Assembly: GCF_014229645.1 (NCBI RefSeq)
Contig: NZ_JAATOD010000001.1
Location: forward strand, 434,001-498,000
Source of the DNA: Listeria swaminathanii
GTDB taxonomy: Bacteria > Bacillota > Bacilli > Lactobacillales > Listeriaceae
Direction: 5' to 3'
DNA length: 64,000 bases
Of this stretch, positions 7,303-16,646 are shown piece by piece. Below the pieces are notes generated by a model, which did not search any database, was not told the DNA's origin, and worked only from the letters and a program-made list of their open reading frames with translations. A program made the translations under genes and the position numbers. The stretch's first letter is position 1. Each line of letters begins with the position of its first letter.

Positions 7303-7304
7303 AC
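7279..7304 (-). promoter_or_regulatory. SigB-like promoter antisense to fliQ (distal mogR promoter)
   Basis: On the minus strand GTTT (7304-7301), 16 nt, GGGTAA (7284-7279) resembles the SigB consensus. It points leftward across fliQ, fliP and the FliO-like gene toward mogR. In L. monocytogenes a SigB-dependent distal promoter for mogR is known in this region, giving a long transcript antisense to these genes (the excludon model). The sequence supports the same arrangement here. Confidence 0.65.
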
Positions 7305-8066
7305 ATGGAGTTTGAATTTTTTCTTGCTGTAGTGATTGTTTTCAGCCGAGTTGCCAGTTTTTTATTTTTCTTTCCACTTTTAAAAGGGCGCAACATTCCG
7401 AACAGTGTCAAAGTGGTGTTTGGGATGGCGATATCTATTCCGGTTGCAACGTGGGTGGATGTTTCGGGTATTACGACGCTGCCTGATTTGCTGCTCCGGG
7501 TCACATCTGAGGTGGTATTTGGGCTAGCGCTGGCGAAACTGGTGGAAATGATTGCGGTCATTCCGAAAATGGCTGGTTTTATGATTGATTATGATTTAGG
7601 ATTTTCGCAGGTGAACTTGATTGATCCGTCTTATGGGACGCAAAACTCGATTACGGCTGCGATTTTAGATACTTTTTTTGTAGTGATATTCTTGTCACTG
7701 CAAGGAATGGATTACTTAATTTATTACTTAATGAAATCGTTTGAATTTACGGCTTCGGTTTCGATTTTATTTGAAAAAGGGTTTATAGATTTATTGCTCG
7801 GGACGCTTGGTTTTGCGCTTGCTTCGGCGGTGTCGATTGCGCTTCCGATTATGGGTAGCATTTTTATCGTTAATATCATTCTTGCTTTTATCTCTAAGAG
7901 CGCGCCGCAAATTAACATTTTTATGAATGCGTTTATTATAAAAATTACGTTTGGGATTTTCATCCTTGCGTGCGCGGTTCCTATCTTGAGTACAGTTTTT
8001 AAAAATTTGACAGATGAGATGATTCAACAATATGTGTCGTTTTTTGATTATTTACTGAAAAAATAG
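7305..8066 (+). CDS. fliR: FliR, flagellar export gate subunit
   Basis: A 253-aa, highly hydrophobic protein with about six TM segments. It has the FliR pattern of an N-terminal FFLAVVIVFSRVASF and a central LGFSQVNLIDPSYG loop. It lies between fliQ and flhB as expected for the export gate. There is no fusion to FlhB, unlike some Clostridia. Confidence 0.97.
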   Translation: MEFEFFLAVVIVFSRVASFLFFFPLLKGRNIPNSVKVVFGMAISIPVATWVDVSGITTLPDLLLRVTSEVVFGLALAKLVEMIAVIPKMAGFMIDYDLGFSQVNLIDPSYGTQNSITAAILDTFFVVIFLSLQGMDYLIYYLMKSFEFTASVSILFEKGFIDLLLGTLGFALASAVSIALPIMGSIFIVNIILAFISKSAPQINIFMNAFIIKITFGIFILACAVPILSTVFKNLTDEMIQQYVSFFDYLLKK

Positions 8067-8082
8067 GGAGGAGAACAAAAGC

Positions 8083-9129
8083 TTGGCAAAGGATAATAAA
8101 ACGGAAAAAGCAACGCCGCGCCGCATTAAGAAAGCTCGAAATGAAGGTAATGTGGCGAAAAGTAAAGAATTGAATAATGCTTTTTCACTGCTGATTGTAG
8201 CTGGGCTTCTTTATTTTTTTGGAGAGATGTTTATTAAAAACACGATTCAAGCATTTGTTGCTCTTTTGAAACAGCCGCCTAAGCTTGCAAACATGGAAAG
8301 TTATAGTTTGTTTTACTTAATGGAATTTGGCAGAGTGCTACTGCCAGTTATGATTATGGTCGTGATTTTCGGTTTGATGAACTACGGGGTGCAAGTCGGG
8401 ATTTTGTTTTCCGCGAAAGCAGTGAAGCCCCAGTTTAAACGGCTGAATCCAGCGAACTACTTTAAGCGAGTGTTTAGTGTGAAGGGGCTTGTCGAGGTTG
8501 TGAAAGCGTTACTGTTGATTACGCTGCTTTCTTACGTGGCTTATATCGGCTTTCGGGATCACTTAGATACGCTCATTAGTTACACTGGGCAAAATTGGCT
8601 TTACTCACTCGGACAAATTTTCGCGTTATTTAAAAATGAATTTCTGGCGCTTTTCCTCGTTATCGCAGTAATTGGGCTGCTCGACTTCTTTTACCAGCGC
8701 TACGATTATAAAAAAGGGCTGCGGATGTCGAAGCAAGAAATTAAAGACGAGATGAAGGATTCGGAAGGGCGACCGGAAGTCAAACAGCGCCAAAGAAGCA
8801 TTGCGCGTGGACTTCTCCAAGGTTCGATTACGAAAAAAATGGCGGATGCGACGTTTGTTGTTAATAATCCAACGCATATCTCGGTTGTGATGCGTTATGA
8901 CAAAACGAAAGATCATGCGCCGAAATTGCTCGTTAAAGGGGAAGATGAGCTGGCACTTTTTATTCGTCAGGTGGCGGATACGGACGGGGTGCCGATGATT
9001 ACGAATAGACAGCTGGCGCGGAGTATTTACTATACGACCAATCCAGATGAATACATACAGGAAGATTTATATAAAGACGTTATTGAAGTGATGAAAGAAT
9101 TGATGGACGCAGACAAAATCAAGTTCTAA
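8083..9129 (+). CDS. flhB: FlhB, export specificity switch
   Basis: A 348-aa FlhB with N-terminal basic DNKTEKATPRRIKKAR, four TM segments (about 30-215) and a cytoplasmic domain containing the autocleavage motif NPTH (in FVVNNPTHISV, about residue 263). Self-cleavage between N and P switches export from rod/hook proteins to filament proteins. Translation starts with TTG at 8083, with GGGAGGAG about 9 nt upstream; no better ATG fits. Confidence 0.97.
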   Translation: MAKDNKTEKATPRRIKKARNEGNVAKSKELNNAFSLLIVAGLLYFFGEMFIKNTIQAFVALLKQPPKLANMESYSLFYLMEFGRVLLPVMIMVVIFGLMNYGVQVGILFSAKAVKPQFKRLNPANYFKRVFSVKGLVEVVKALLLITLLSYVAYIGFRDHLDTLISYTGQNWLYSLGQIFALFKNEFLALFLVIAVIGLLDFFYQRYDYKKGLRMSKQEIKDEMKDSEGRPEVKQRQRSIARGLLQGSITKKMADATFVVNNPTHISVVMRYDKTKDHAPKLLVKGEDELALFIRQVADTDGVPMITNRQLARSIYYTTNPDEYIQEDLYKDVIEVMKELMDADKIKF

Positions 9130-9175
9130 CAACATATGAGCGACCTTTCTAAATTTAGAAAAGGCAGGTTTCAAA

Positions 9176-11251
9176 ATGGGGAATTTAGGTGCTATAAAAA
9201 AATATTTTGCTATCTTGATTGCGGTCTCGTTTGTTATTGCACTTATTGTGCCATTACCTCCATTTGTGTTGGATTTAGTGCTTGTGACGATCTTGGCGTT
9301 CTCAGTATTAGTTTACATGCGTGCCACATCAATTAAAGATTGGAATGAATTAAAGTCATTTCCTTCTTTACTGCTTTTGATGGGGATATTTCGTGTTTCT
9401 ATCAATATTTCGACGACGCGGGCGATTTTAACGACGGGGGATCCGGGGCAAGTAATTAAGCAATTCGGGAACTTTGTAATTGGTAGTAATTTTGTTGTCG
9501 GGATTGTAATTTTTATCATTTTAATTGTCTTTCAGTTTATTGTGGCAAATGGTTCTTCTCGGACGGCCGAGGTGGCGGCGAGATTTACGCTTGATGCGCT
9601 TCCTGGTAAACAAATGGCGATTGATGCGGATCTGAATCAGCGCTTGATTACAGAGCCGGAAGCCAAAGAAAAACGTGCGTACTTGAATATGGAGACCGAA
9701 TTTTACGGTGCAATGGACGGAGCTGGGAAATTTGTAAAAGGGGACGTTCTTTTTACCGTTTTGCTCGCTGTTGTTAATATCGTTTTTGGTTTAATTGTCG
9801 GAATGGTTCAAGGAGGGCTTTCGTTCGGGGAAGCCGCGGTGAAATATACGGAGTTAACTATTGGGGATGGCATCGTGAGCCAAATTGGTTCGCTTTTAAT
9901 GGCGATGTCTGCTGGGGTTATTGTTACCCGGGTATTTGATGGTTCGGATGATAACGTTGCGGTCGGGATTTTCAAAGAATTAATGCAAAACTCGGTGGTC
10001 GTTTATACGCTCGCTGCGATGTTTATTTTAATGGGAGTATTTAGCCCGCTGCCAACGATTCCGTTTGTCGGGATTGGCGTAGTGCTTGGAATTATTGGCT
10101 ATCGTACACAATTCAATTTAAAGAAAAAAGAGCAGTTGGAACTGGAAAAAGAAATGGAACTGATTCAATCAGAAACAAATTCGGCGGAAGCGGAGCATAA
10201 TCAAGCATTTGGCGCGGCACGAGAGAAATTTCCGGTTGTGGTCGAACTTGGTTTAAACATTGCCGCACTCGTGAAGCAAAAGATGAACGGTGAAACGGCG
10301 AAGGATAAAGTTGTCTTAATGCGGAAATCGATTTTACAAGATTTAGGTATTGGGGTTCCGGGGATTAATTTTAAAGATAATACGAGTTTTCAGCCGCGCG
10401 GGAAGTATGAAATTAAAGTGAAAGGCGTAGCGGTTGCGAGTGGTGTTTTAAAAGCAGGCCATTTACTGGCTTTGAAAACACCGGGTGTGATGATGGATCT
10501 TGATGCTGAACCTACCAAGGATCCAATTTTCGGGGAAGATGGTTATTGGATTTTGCCGGGCGAGCTAGAAGATGCGCAAATGAAGAACTATCAGGTGCTT
10601 GAGCCGCTGAGTATTTTAATTACGCATTTGGATGTTGTGCTTAGGAAGAACTTGCATGAACTCCTGATGCGTCAACAAATTAAAGATTTAATTGACGGGC
10701 TTGCCGATGAAAACCAAATTTTGATTGATGAAATTAAGAAAAAGGAAATCGATTATTCGCTCATTCAAGGAGTGCTAAGACAGCTTTTGAAAGAAGGGAT
10801 TTCGGTTCGTGATTTGCCAACGATTGTCGAAGGGATTATCGATGGACAAACGATTTATCCAAATGACCTTGACGGGATTACGGCGTTTGTTAGGGAGCGG
10901 ATTTCGAAAGTCATTTGTGAACAAGCGAAAAACCAAGACGGCAAAATTTACGCGCTACTTTTACAGGATTCGATTGAAATGGATACGGAAATTGTCAACA
11001 CGCCGTATTATGGCTACGCGCTGAACTGGGCGCTCGATAAGGAACTGCCAATCATTCAAAAAGTAAGGGATACCGTGAATAAAGCGCAACTTACTGGGCG
11101 CGAACCCGTCATTTTAACAAGGCGGAAAGATTTTCGTTTTGGCTTTGTACGAGTTTTAGAAAGATATCAATTGGATGTGCCGGTGCTATCCATTAGCGAA
11201 CTGTCGCCGGAAACAGAAGTGGAGCAAATCGCACTGATTGAACCAACTTGA
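9176..11251 (+). CDS. flhA: FlhA, export apparatus ring
   Basis: A 691-aa protein with about eight N-terminal TM helices (residues 8-310), including the FHIPEP-family segment with FTLDALPGKQMAIDADLN (about 140-157), and a large cytoplasmic domain that binds chaperone-substrate complexes. ATG 9176 is preceded by AAGGCAGG. An overlapping ORF starting at 9136 in another frame is a shadow. Confidence 0.98.
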   Translation: MGNLGAIKKYFAILIAVSFVIALIVPLPPFVLDLVLVTILAFSVLVYMRATSIKDWNELKSFPSLLLLMGIFRVSINISTTRAILTTGDPGQVIKQFGNFVIGSNFVVGIVIFIILIVFQFIVANGSSRTAEVAARFTLDALPGKQMAIDADLNQRLITEPEAKEKRAYLNMETEFYGAMDGAGKFVKGDVLFTVLLAVVNIVFGLIVGMVQGGLSFGEAAVKYTELTIGDGIVSQIGSLLMAMSAGVIVTRVFDGSDDNVAVGIFKELMQNSVVVYTLAAMFILMGVFSPLPTIPFVGIGVVLGIIGYRTQFNLKKKEQLELEKEMELIQSETNSAEAEHNQAFGAAREKFPVVVELGLNIAALVKQKMNGETAKDKVVLMRKSILQDLGIGVPGINFKDNTSFQPRGKYEIKVKGVAVASGVLKAGHLLALKTPGVMMDLDAEPTKDPIFGEDGYWILPGELEDAQMKNYQVLEPLSILITHLDVVLRKNLHELLMRQQIKDLIDGLADENQILIDEIKKKEIDYSLIQGVLRQLLKEGISVRDLPTIVEGIIDGQTIYPNDLDGITAFVRERISKVICEQAKNQDGKIYALLLQDSIEMDTEIVNTPYYGYALNWALDKELPIIQKVRDTVNKAQLTGREPVILTRRKDFRFGFVRVLERYQLDVPVLSISELSPETEVEQIALIEPT

Positions 11252-11272
11252 TGAGGGAGGTAATCCGTAGCA

Positions 11273-12496
11273 ATGGGAAAACATTTAGTAGAAAAGATGG
11301 AAATTTTTAAGGGAAATTCGAAACGTGAAATACATAAAAAAATTCAATTAGTAACGAATGAGCCATATAAAATTACGGATGAACGTGTCACAAAGCTTGG
11401 AATTTTTAAGAAACAGTATGAAGTGACGGCGGTCATTATGAGTGAAGTGGCGATTGCGGATGGACGAATGGACTTCCAAGAAACCTTCCAAAAATCAGTT
11501 GTCAAAAACAGGCCGAAAACAGACGACTTATTAAAAAAAGAAAAATTACTCGAAATGCTTGCTGCTGGGGCGGAACTGGCGCAATCAACACCGCTTCTCG
11601 AAGAACGAAAAACACAGGAAGAAGAACTATCGACGATGCGTCTGGAACTGGCGGCTTTAAACCGTGAGCTGGCTGTGAAAATGCGCGCCGAACGTGAGCA
11701 AAACAGTGATTTCGTGAAATTTTTGAAGAGCCGCGGGATTAGTGATACTTACGTGGCGGACTTTATGCAGGCGGGGCGGAAGCAGTTTAAGCAAGTGGAA
11801 ACAGCGCATTTGGACGATATTGCGGATTGGTTTGTCCCGTATTTATCAGGAAAATTGGCGGTGGAAGATTCGTTTGATTTAAGCAATCACCGGATTATTT
11901 CGTTGATTGGGCAAACGGGTGTTGGGAAAACGACGACGCTTGTGAAACTTGGTTGGCAGCTTTTAAAACAAAATCATACAGTGGGCTTTATTACAACGGA
12001 TACTTTCCGGTCGGGGGCGGTTGAGCAGTTCCAAGGCTACGCGGATAAACTTGAAGTGGAGCTTATTGTTGCGACTAGCCCAGCGGAACTAGAGGAAGCC
12101 GTGCAGTACATGACTTATGTTAGCGGCGTTGATCACATTTTGATTGATACGGTTGGTAGAAATTATTTAGCCGAAGAATCAGTGAATGAGATTGCCGCGT
12201 ACACCGATGTGGTGCATCCAGATTTAACTTGTTTTACGTTCTCATCAGGAATGAAAAGCGCTGATGTGATGACGATTTTACCAAAATTAGCAGAAATTCC
12301 AATCGACGGTTTTATTATTACAAAAATGGATGAAACGACTCGAATTGGTGATTTATACACCGTGATGCAAGAAACGAATTTGCCAGTGTTATACATGACG
12401 GACGGGCAAAATATTACGGAAAATATTTTCAGACCAAAAAGTCGTTGGTTAGCGGAGCGGTTTGTTGGGACGGATAGGAGGCAGGTGCTGGAATGA
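11273..12496 (+). CDS. flhF: FlhF, SRP-type GTPase
   Basis: A 407-aa protein with an N-terminal variable region (1-130), an N-domain and an SRP-like G domain: P-loop GQTGVGKTTT (about residue 219), TDTFRSGAVEQ, DTVGRNY (G3) and TKMDETTRIG (G4). FlhF guides early basal-body assembly and, in other species, flagellar placement together with FlhG. No flhG follows here; the next gene overlaps by 4 nt and is flgG. Confidence 0.95.
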   Translation: MGKHLVEKMEIFKGNSKREIHKKIQLVTNEPYKITDERVTKLGIFKKQYEVTAVIMSEVAIADGRMDFQETFQKSVVKNRPKTDDLLKKEKLLEMLAAGAELAQSTPLLEERKTQEEELSTMRLELAALNRELAVKMRAEREQNSDFVKFLKSRGISDTYVADFMQAGRKQFKQVETAHLDDIADWFVPYLSGKLAVEDSFDLSNHRIISLIGQTGVGKTTTLVKLGWQLLKQNHTVGFITTDTFRSGAVEQFQGYADKLEVELIVATSPAELEEAVQYMTYVSGVDHILIDTVGRNYLAEESVNEIAAYTDVVHPDLTCFTFSSGMKSADVMTILPKLAEIPIDGFIITKMDETTRIGDLYTVMQETNLPVLYMTDGQNITENIFRPKSRWLAERFVGTDRRQVLE

Positions 12497-13272
12497 AGGG
12501 ATTATATATTGGGGCAGCTGGGATGATGAACTATATGCAACATATTCAAGTGCATTCGAATAACGTGGCCAATGCGCAGACGCCGGGTTTCAAATTTGAT
12601 CAGCTTACGAGTGAAGTGATTTCCAGAAACAAGGTGAACTATCAAAACGGACCTGTTGCAAGGCAAGTTGGGACGATTGATTACGGGGTTCGACCTGCAG
12701 CAACGCATATTAATTTAACAGCTGGTTCGAGTTACATTACAAACCGCGACCGAGATTTCTTTATGCAAGATACCAACCCGACACTAGGAAGCAATTTTTT
12801 TATCACAGCTAAAAATGGCGAAATTTCGCTTTCACGTGGTGGCCAGTTTCATTCCGACCAGTTCGGTTTTCTGCGGACAGCAGATGGTGCCAATTTACTC
12901 AGTGCGACTGGGGAAGCGATTCAGGTGGGGCAAAAAACATCGATTCGTGCCGAAGCAAATGGCGATTTATACAATGCGGAAACCAATCAATACCTCGGAA
13001 GGCTTGGAACGAAATTTGTTTCCGCCGATCAAGCGGATAGTTTGGTGAAAGACGGTGAAGGACGACTGCATGTAAATGGCGTAAACACAATGAATTTGCC
13101 AGCTGGACAAGGGATTATCCAAAATGGTGTTATCGAAACGTCGAATGTTGATTTAGGCGTTGAAATGGTACAACTCATGGATAACCAGCGTATGGTACAA
13201 GCTTCGAAAAATGTCGTCAATATGTTTGATAAAGTGTACGACAAAGAAGCAAGCGGATTAATTCGTCAGTAA
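12493..13272 (+). CDS. flgG: FlgG-type distal rod / hook-basal body protein
   Basis: A 259-aa axial protein with the N-terminal rod motif (VHSNNVANAQTPGFKF, about residues 19-34) and the C-terminal MVQLMDNQRMVQASKNVVNM heptad segment of the FlgG/FlgF family. It is the only FlgG/FlgF-type gene in the cluster, unlike organisms with two rod genes. It overlaps flhF by 4 nt. Confidence 0.9.
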   Translation: MKGLYIGAAGMMNYMQHIQVHSNNVANAQTPGFKFDQLTSEVISRNKVNYQNGPVARQVGTIDYGVRPAATHINLTAGSSYITNRDRDFFMQDTNPTLGSNFFITAKNGEISLSRGGQFHSDQFGFLRTADGANLLSATGEAIQVGQKTSIRAEANGDLYNAETNQYLGRLGTKFVSADQADSLVKDGEGRLHVNGVNTMNLPAGQGIIQNGVIETSNVDLGVEMVQLMDNQRMVQASKNVVNMFDKVYDKEASGLIRQ

Positions 13273-13300
13273 CGACCTAGCTAAGGGGAGGGGAAAAAGA

Positions 13301-14089
13301 ATGATTCCAGATTTGGAAAAGGATTATCTTTACTTTACTCGTGTCGTCAAAAGGGACTTAGGGTTAGATTTAGCGCTCTACAAAGAAACGCAAATGAAAC
13401 GGCGGATTTTGTCTTTTATTGTGAAGAAGAAATATATTACTTTTGGAGAATTTTTCAAACATCTCAAAAAAGATGCCGTGCTGTTGGATGAGTTTATTAG
13501 TTTGATTACCATCAATGTGTCGTCGTTTTTCCGTAATCGCAATCGCTGGGATGCGTTGGAAAAACAAGTGATTCCAAGACTGCTTGAAGATAGTCGCGGG
13601 AAGCTCCGGGTTTGGAGTGCGGCTTGTTCATCGGGGGAGGAGCCGTATTCGCTGGCAATCATGATGGAACGTTCAGTCGGGACAAGACATTATGATATTT
13701 TAGCAACGGATCTTGAACCAGCTATTTTAAAACGCGCGGTCATCGGGGAATATCAAAGTCGTCAAATGGAAGAACTAAGCGAACAAGAGCGACAAACGGC
13801 ATTCACCGAAAAAGGGGATACATATCAGATTTTACCGGCATATCGGAAGGCGATTCGTTTTAGACGTCACGATTTGTTGACCGATTACTACGAAAAAGGC
13901 TTTGATTTAATTGTCTGTCGCAATGTGTTGATTTATTTCACGGCAGAAGGAAAGCATCAAGCTTACCAAAAATTTGCAGATTCACTAAGACGTGGCGGGG
14001 TTCTTTTCATCGGCGGATCAGAGCAGATTTTGAACCCAGCTGATTACGGGCTGGCCACATTAAATAATTTTTTCTACATAAAAACCTAG
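13301..14089 (+). CDS. cheR: CheR, chemoreceptor methyltransferase
   Basis: A 262-aa SAM-dependent methyltransferase: an N-terminal helical domain (1-70), then WSAACSSGEEPYSLAI (SAM motif I, about 104-119), LATDLEPAIL and RNVLIYF. It methylates glutamates on MCPs for adaptation. No CheB methylesterase gene is present in the window. Confidence 0.96.
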   Translation: MIPDLEKDYLYFTRVVKRDLGLDLALYKETQMKRRILSFIVKKKYITFGEFFKHLKKDAVLLDEFISLITINVSSFFRNRNRWDALEKQVIPRLLEDSRGKLRVWSAACSSGEEPYSLAIMMERSVGTRHYDILATDLEPAILKRAVIGEYQSRQMEELSEQERQTAFTEKGDTYQILPAYRKAIRFRRHDLLTDYYEKGFDLIVCRNVLIYFTAEGKHQAYQKFADSLRRGGVLFIGGSEQILNPADYGLATLNNFFYIKT

Positions 14090-14113
14090 CAAAAATGGAA
14101 TGGAGTTGGTTAG

Positions 14114-14449
14114 ATGGGACGAATGGAAAACATTAAAAATTTAGCGTTTTTTGAGGATAAACCTGGACTAGCAGAACAAATCCTCATGCTTGAAAAGAAA
14201 GAACAACTTTTTTTACCAAATGAATTTGAAATTAGACAAACAGTGGGCTATCAAATCGGGGATAAAGAAGTCATTTTAGGTCGGCTCGAGTCATTTTATT
14301 TTCTCGCTTTAAAAGGTGTCGATGAAGATAACTACCGCTCGCAAGCCTTTGCCAGTGAAGCGGATGCCAAAGCGTTTTTCGTTCATTTACCAGAAATGGA
14401 AAACGAGTTAGTTGCTTTTTGGTTAAATGAAGTGGAATTAGTGCGCTGA
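14114..14449 (+). CDS. Conserved hypothetical protein of the motility operon (111 aa)
   Basis: A small acidic cytosolic protein without TM segments or signal peptide, 24 nt after cheR and 26 nt before motA, hence inside the operon. I do not recognise a domain. Its place between cheR and motA is conserved in Listeria (lmo0684 position). Confidence 0.75.
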   Translation: MGRMENIKNLAFFEDKPGLAEQILMLEKKEQLFLPNEFEIRQTVGYQIGDKEVILGRLESFYFLALKGVDEDNYRSQAFASEADAKAFFVHLPEMENELVAFWLNEVELVR

Positions 14450-14475
14450 AATAAGTAGGTGGGAGATGAAGTAAC

Positions 14476-15327
14476 GTGGAAATAACAACGATTGTAGGGC
14501 TTGTTTTGGCAGTGATAGTCATTGCGGGTTCATTCATGATTCAAAATATATCACTGGCGATGTTATTTAGCGCTGAAGCATTAATTGTTATCATTCTTGG
14601 GACAATTACGGCTGTTATGATGGCGCACCCATGGAGTGATGTAAAAGTAGTACCGAAACTATTCAAAATTCTTTTCACAAAAGAGAAGATGCCGGACAAA
14701 GTGGATGTACTCGTGCAATACAAAGAATATGCAGATGAAATTAGGCGTAGCGGGGTACTGGCGCTGGAAGATTCTGTCGATGAAATTGAAGATCCATTTA
14801 TGAAACGAGGCATGCGCTTAGTTGTAGATGGTCAATCTTCCCCAGAATTTTTACGGGACGTTTTGGAAGAAGAAGTAGCGAGCATGGAAGAACGTCATGC
14901 TGCTTATGCCAAGATTTTCGCATCAGCCGGAGCATATGCGCCGACGCTCGGTGTACTTGGAGCAGCGATGGGACTCATTCATGCAATGGGCGAAATGTCG
15001 AACCCGGACAAACTCAGCGAAGCGATAGCCGCGGCGTTTGTTTGTACCATTTTCGGTATTTTCACCGGTTACGTGCTTTGGACACCATTTGCCAATAAAT
15101 TAAAAGTGAAATCACAAAAAGAAGTGCATTTGAGATATATGATGATTGAGGGAGTCGTCGCGCTTCAAGAGCGAAATGCACCACGTGTTGTGGAAGAACG
15201 TTTATTATCTTTTTTAAGTCCAAAAGAGAAAGATGTGCTGCGAAATGGAAAAGGGAAGAAAACGAGAGAAGTGGAGGAAATTGAGCGTGGCCAAGCGTCG
15301 CAAGAAACCGCAGGAGGAACACGTTGA
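14476..15327 (+). CDS. motA: MotA, flagellar stator proton channel subunit
   Basis: A 283-aa protein with four TM segments: two near the N-terminus (about 5-25 and 30-50) and two near 150-205 containing GAYAPTLGVLGAAMGLIHAM. A charged cytoplasmic loop lies between them. The start is GTG at 14476 with GGGAG upstream. It ends 41 nt inside motB, so stator subunits are coupled. Confidence 0.97.
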   Translation: MEITTIVGLVLAVIVIAGSFMIQNISLAMLFSAEALIVIILGTITAVMMAHPWSDVKVVPKLFKILFTKEKMPDKVDVLVQYKEYADEIRRSGVLALEDSVDEIEDPFMKRGMRLVVDGQSSPEFLRDVLEEEVASMEERHAAYAKIFASAGAYAPTLGVLGAAMGLIHAMGEMSNPDKLSEAIAAAFVCTIFGIFTGYVLWTPFANKLKVKSQKEVHLRYMMIEGVVALQERNAPRVVEERLLSFLSPKEKDVLRNGKGKKTREVEEIERGQASQETAGGTR

Positions 15328-16114
15328 TGAAACGTGGCTAATTCCATATAGTGATTTGCTGACACTTTTACTTGCTCTATTTATCGTTCTGTTTGCCTCC
15401 AGTTCAGTTGATGCAAAAAAATTCGAACAAATGGGAAATGCGTTTAAGAAAATTGTGGAGGAAGGCGCGGCAGGCAACCAAGCATATGTATCAAAAGAAA
15501 AAGGACCAGATGATCCAAATGTGAATGCAGTCTTGAAGGCGATGGAAGAGCAAGATAAAAAGAAAGAAGCAAACGAACAAGAGAAAGCCAAAAAAGCAGC
15601 AGCAGCCTTACTTAAAAAGCAAAATGAAGAAAAGATTGAAGCCTTTAAAAAACAAATTGATAGCTATATAACGGCAGAAAATTTGGGAACGAAAATGACG
15701 ACGAAATACTCGGATGAAGGGCTATTGATTACTATCCGCGATGATATTTTATTCCAGTCGGGTAGTGCAGAATTATCAGCTGGGAAACGCGAAATAGCCA
15801 AAGAAATCGGCGAACTTTTTGCGCAAGGTAAGGGAACGATGGAAGGGATTGTTTCTGGACATACGGATAATGTGCCGATAAGTACATCGATTTATTCTTC
15901 CAACTGGGAACTAAGTGTCGCCCGTGCCGTTAATTTCATGGAAGCAATCATTCAAGAAAATAGTGAAGTAAACCCCGGCGAGTTTAGTGCTCGTGGCTAC
16001 GGCGAATTCAGACCCGTCGCCAAAAATGATATCGCAGCAAATCGCGAAAAAAATCGGCGTGTAGAAATCATGGTGCGCCCGATTAATCGCGATACGCTTG
16101 ATGAAGATGAGTAG
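15287..16114 (+). CDS. motB: MotB, peptidoglycan-anchored stator subunit
   Basis: 275 aa from GTG 15287. An N-terminal basic segment is followed by WLIPYSDLLTLLLALFIVLF, the TM helix with the proton-binding aspartate in PYSD; a linker coiled coil (about 80-125) and a C-terminal OmpA/MotB domain (SGHTDNVP, about 190, and YGEFRPVAKN) follow. The open frame reaches 15233, but GGAGG (15273-15277) is 9 nt before GTG 15287. TTG 15281 is the alternative. Confidence 0.95.
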   Translation: MAKRRKKPQEEHVDETWLIPYSDLLTLLLALFIVLFASSSVDAKKFEQMGNAFKKIVEEGAAGNQAYVSKEKGPDDPNVNAVLKAMEEQDKKKEANEQEKAKKAAAALLKKQNEEKIEAFKKQIDSYITAENLGTKMTTKYSDEGLLITIRDDILFQSGSAELSAGKREIAKEIGELFAQGKGTMEGIVSGHTDNVPISTSIYSSNWELSVARAVNFMEAIIQENSEVNPGEFSARGYGEFRPVAKNDIAANREKNRRVEIMVRPINRDTLDEDE

Positions 16115-16123
16115 GTGAGTTGA

Positions 16124-16624
16124 TTGCAACTTTTTTTAAGTGGTTCGCATACATTAACCGATTATGACAAACAAGAAATACAAGCATATCTCGAAAAATT
16201 TGCACCAGTGAACCACATTCACTTGCTTTGTTATAAGTCGATTGAAAATGAAGTATTACAATTTTTTCTAAAAAAAGAGCATTTAGCTCCACGCTTGTCG
16301 ATTTACACTTTTGCACCGAAAGAATGTTTGCCAGAGCCGTTTTTATCCGCGATAGACTACTTGGAACGCTTAGGAAGTAGCTATCAATCATTTGGGTATT
16401 TTGATACGGTAATTGCCAAGCCGACTTATGAGAAATTCTTAGCACAAATTGTTAGTAAAATGGATTTGGTTTGTTGTTTTTATAACGGGGATAAGCCGAC
16501 TGATGTGATACCAGTCGATGTTGCGAAAGCGCTCGATGTGCAAAGTATGATTTATGATTTGCCAAAAGCGAAGAAGCATCTACTGCACCGAGCGAGCAGC
16601 GATAAAATAAAATTAGTGAATTAA
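16124..16624 (+). CDS. Conserved hypothetical protein before gmaR (166 aa)
   Basis: It starts with TTG at 16124, 9 nt after the motB stop, with GGTGAG upstream. The protein is soluble. The pattern of an N-terminal strand followed by alternating helix and strand (LFLSGSHTLTDYDKQEIQAY) suggests a small alpha/beta Rossmann-like fold, but I recognise no family. It sits 22 nt before gmaR and is co-transcribed. Confidence 0.75.
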   Translation: MQLFLSGSHTLTDYDKQEIQAYLEKFAPVNHIHLLCYKSIENEVLQFFLKKEHLAPRLSIYTFAPKECLPEPFLSAIDYLERLGSSYQSFGYFDTVIAKPTYEKFLAQIVSKMDLVCCFYNGDKPTDVIPVDVAKALDVQSMIYDLPKAKKHLLHRASSDKIKLVN

Positions 16625-16646
16625 TTGATAGAAAGAGGGAAGATTC

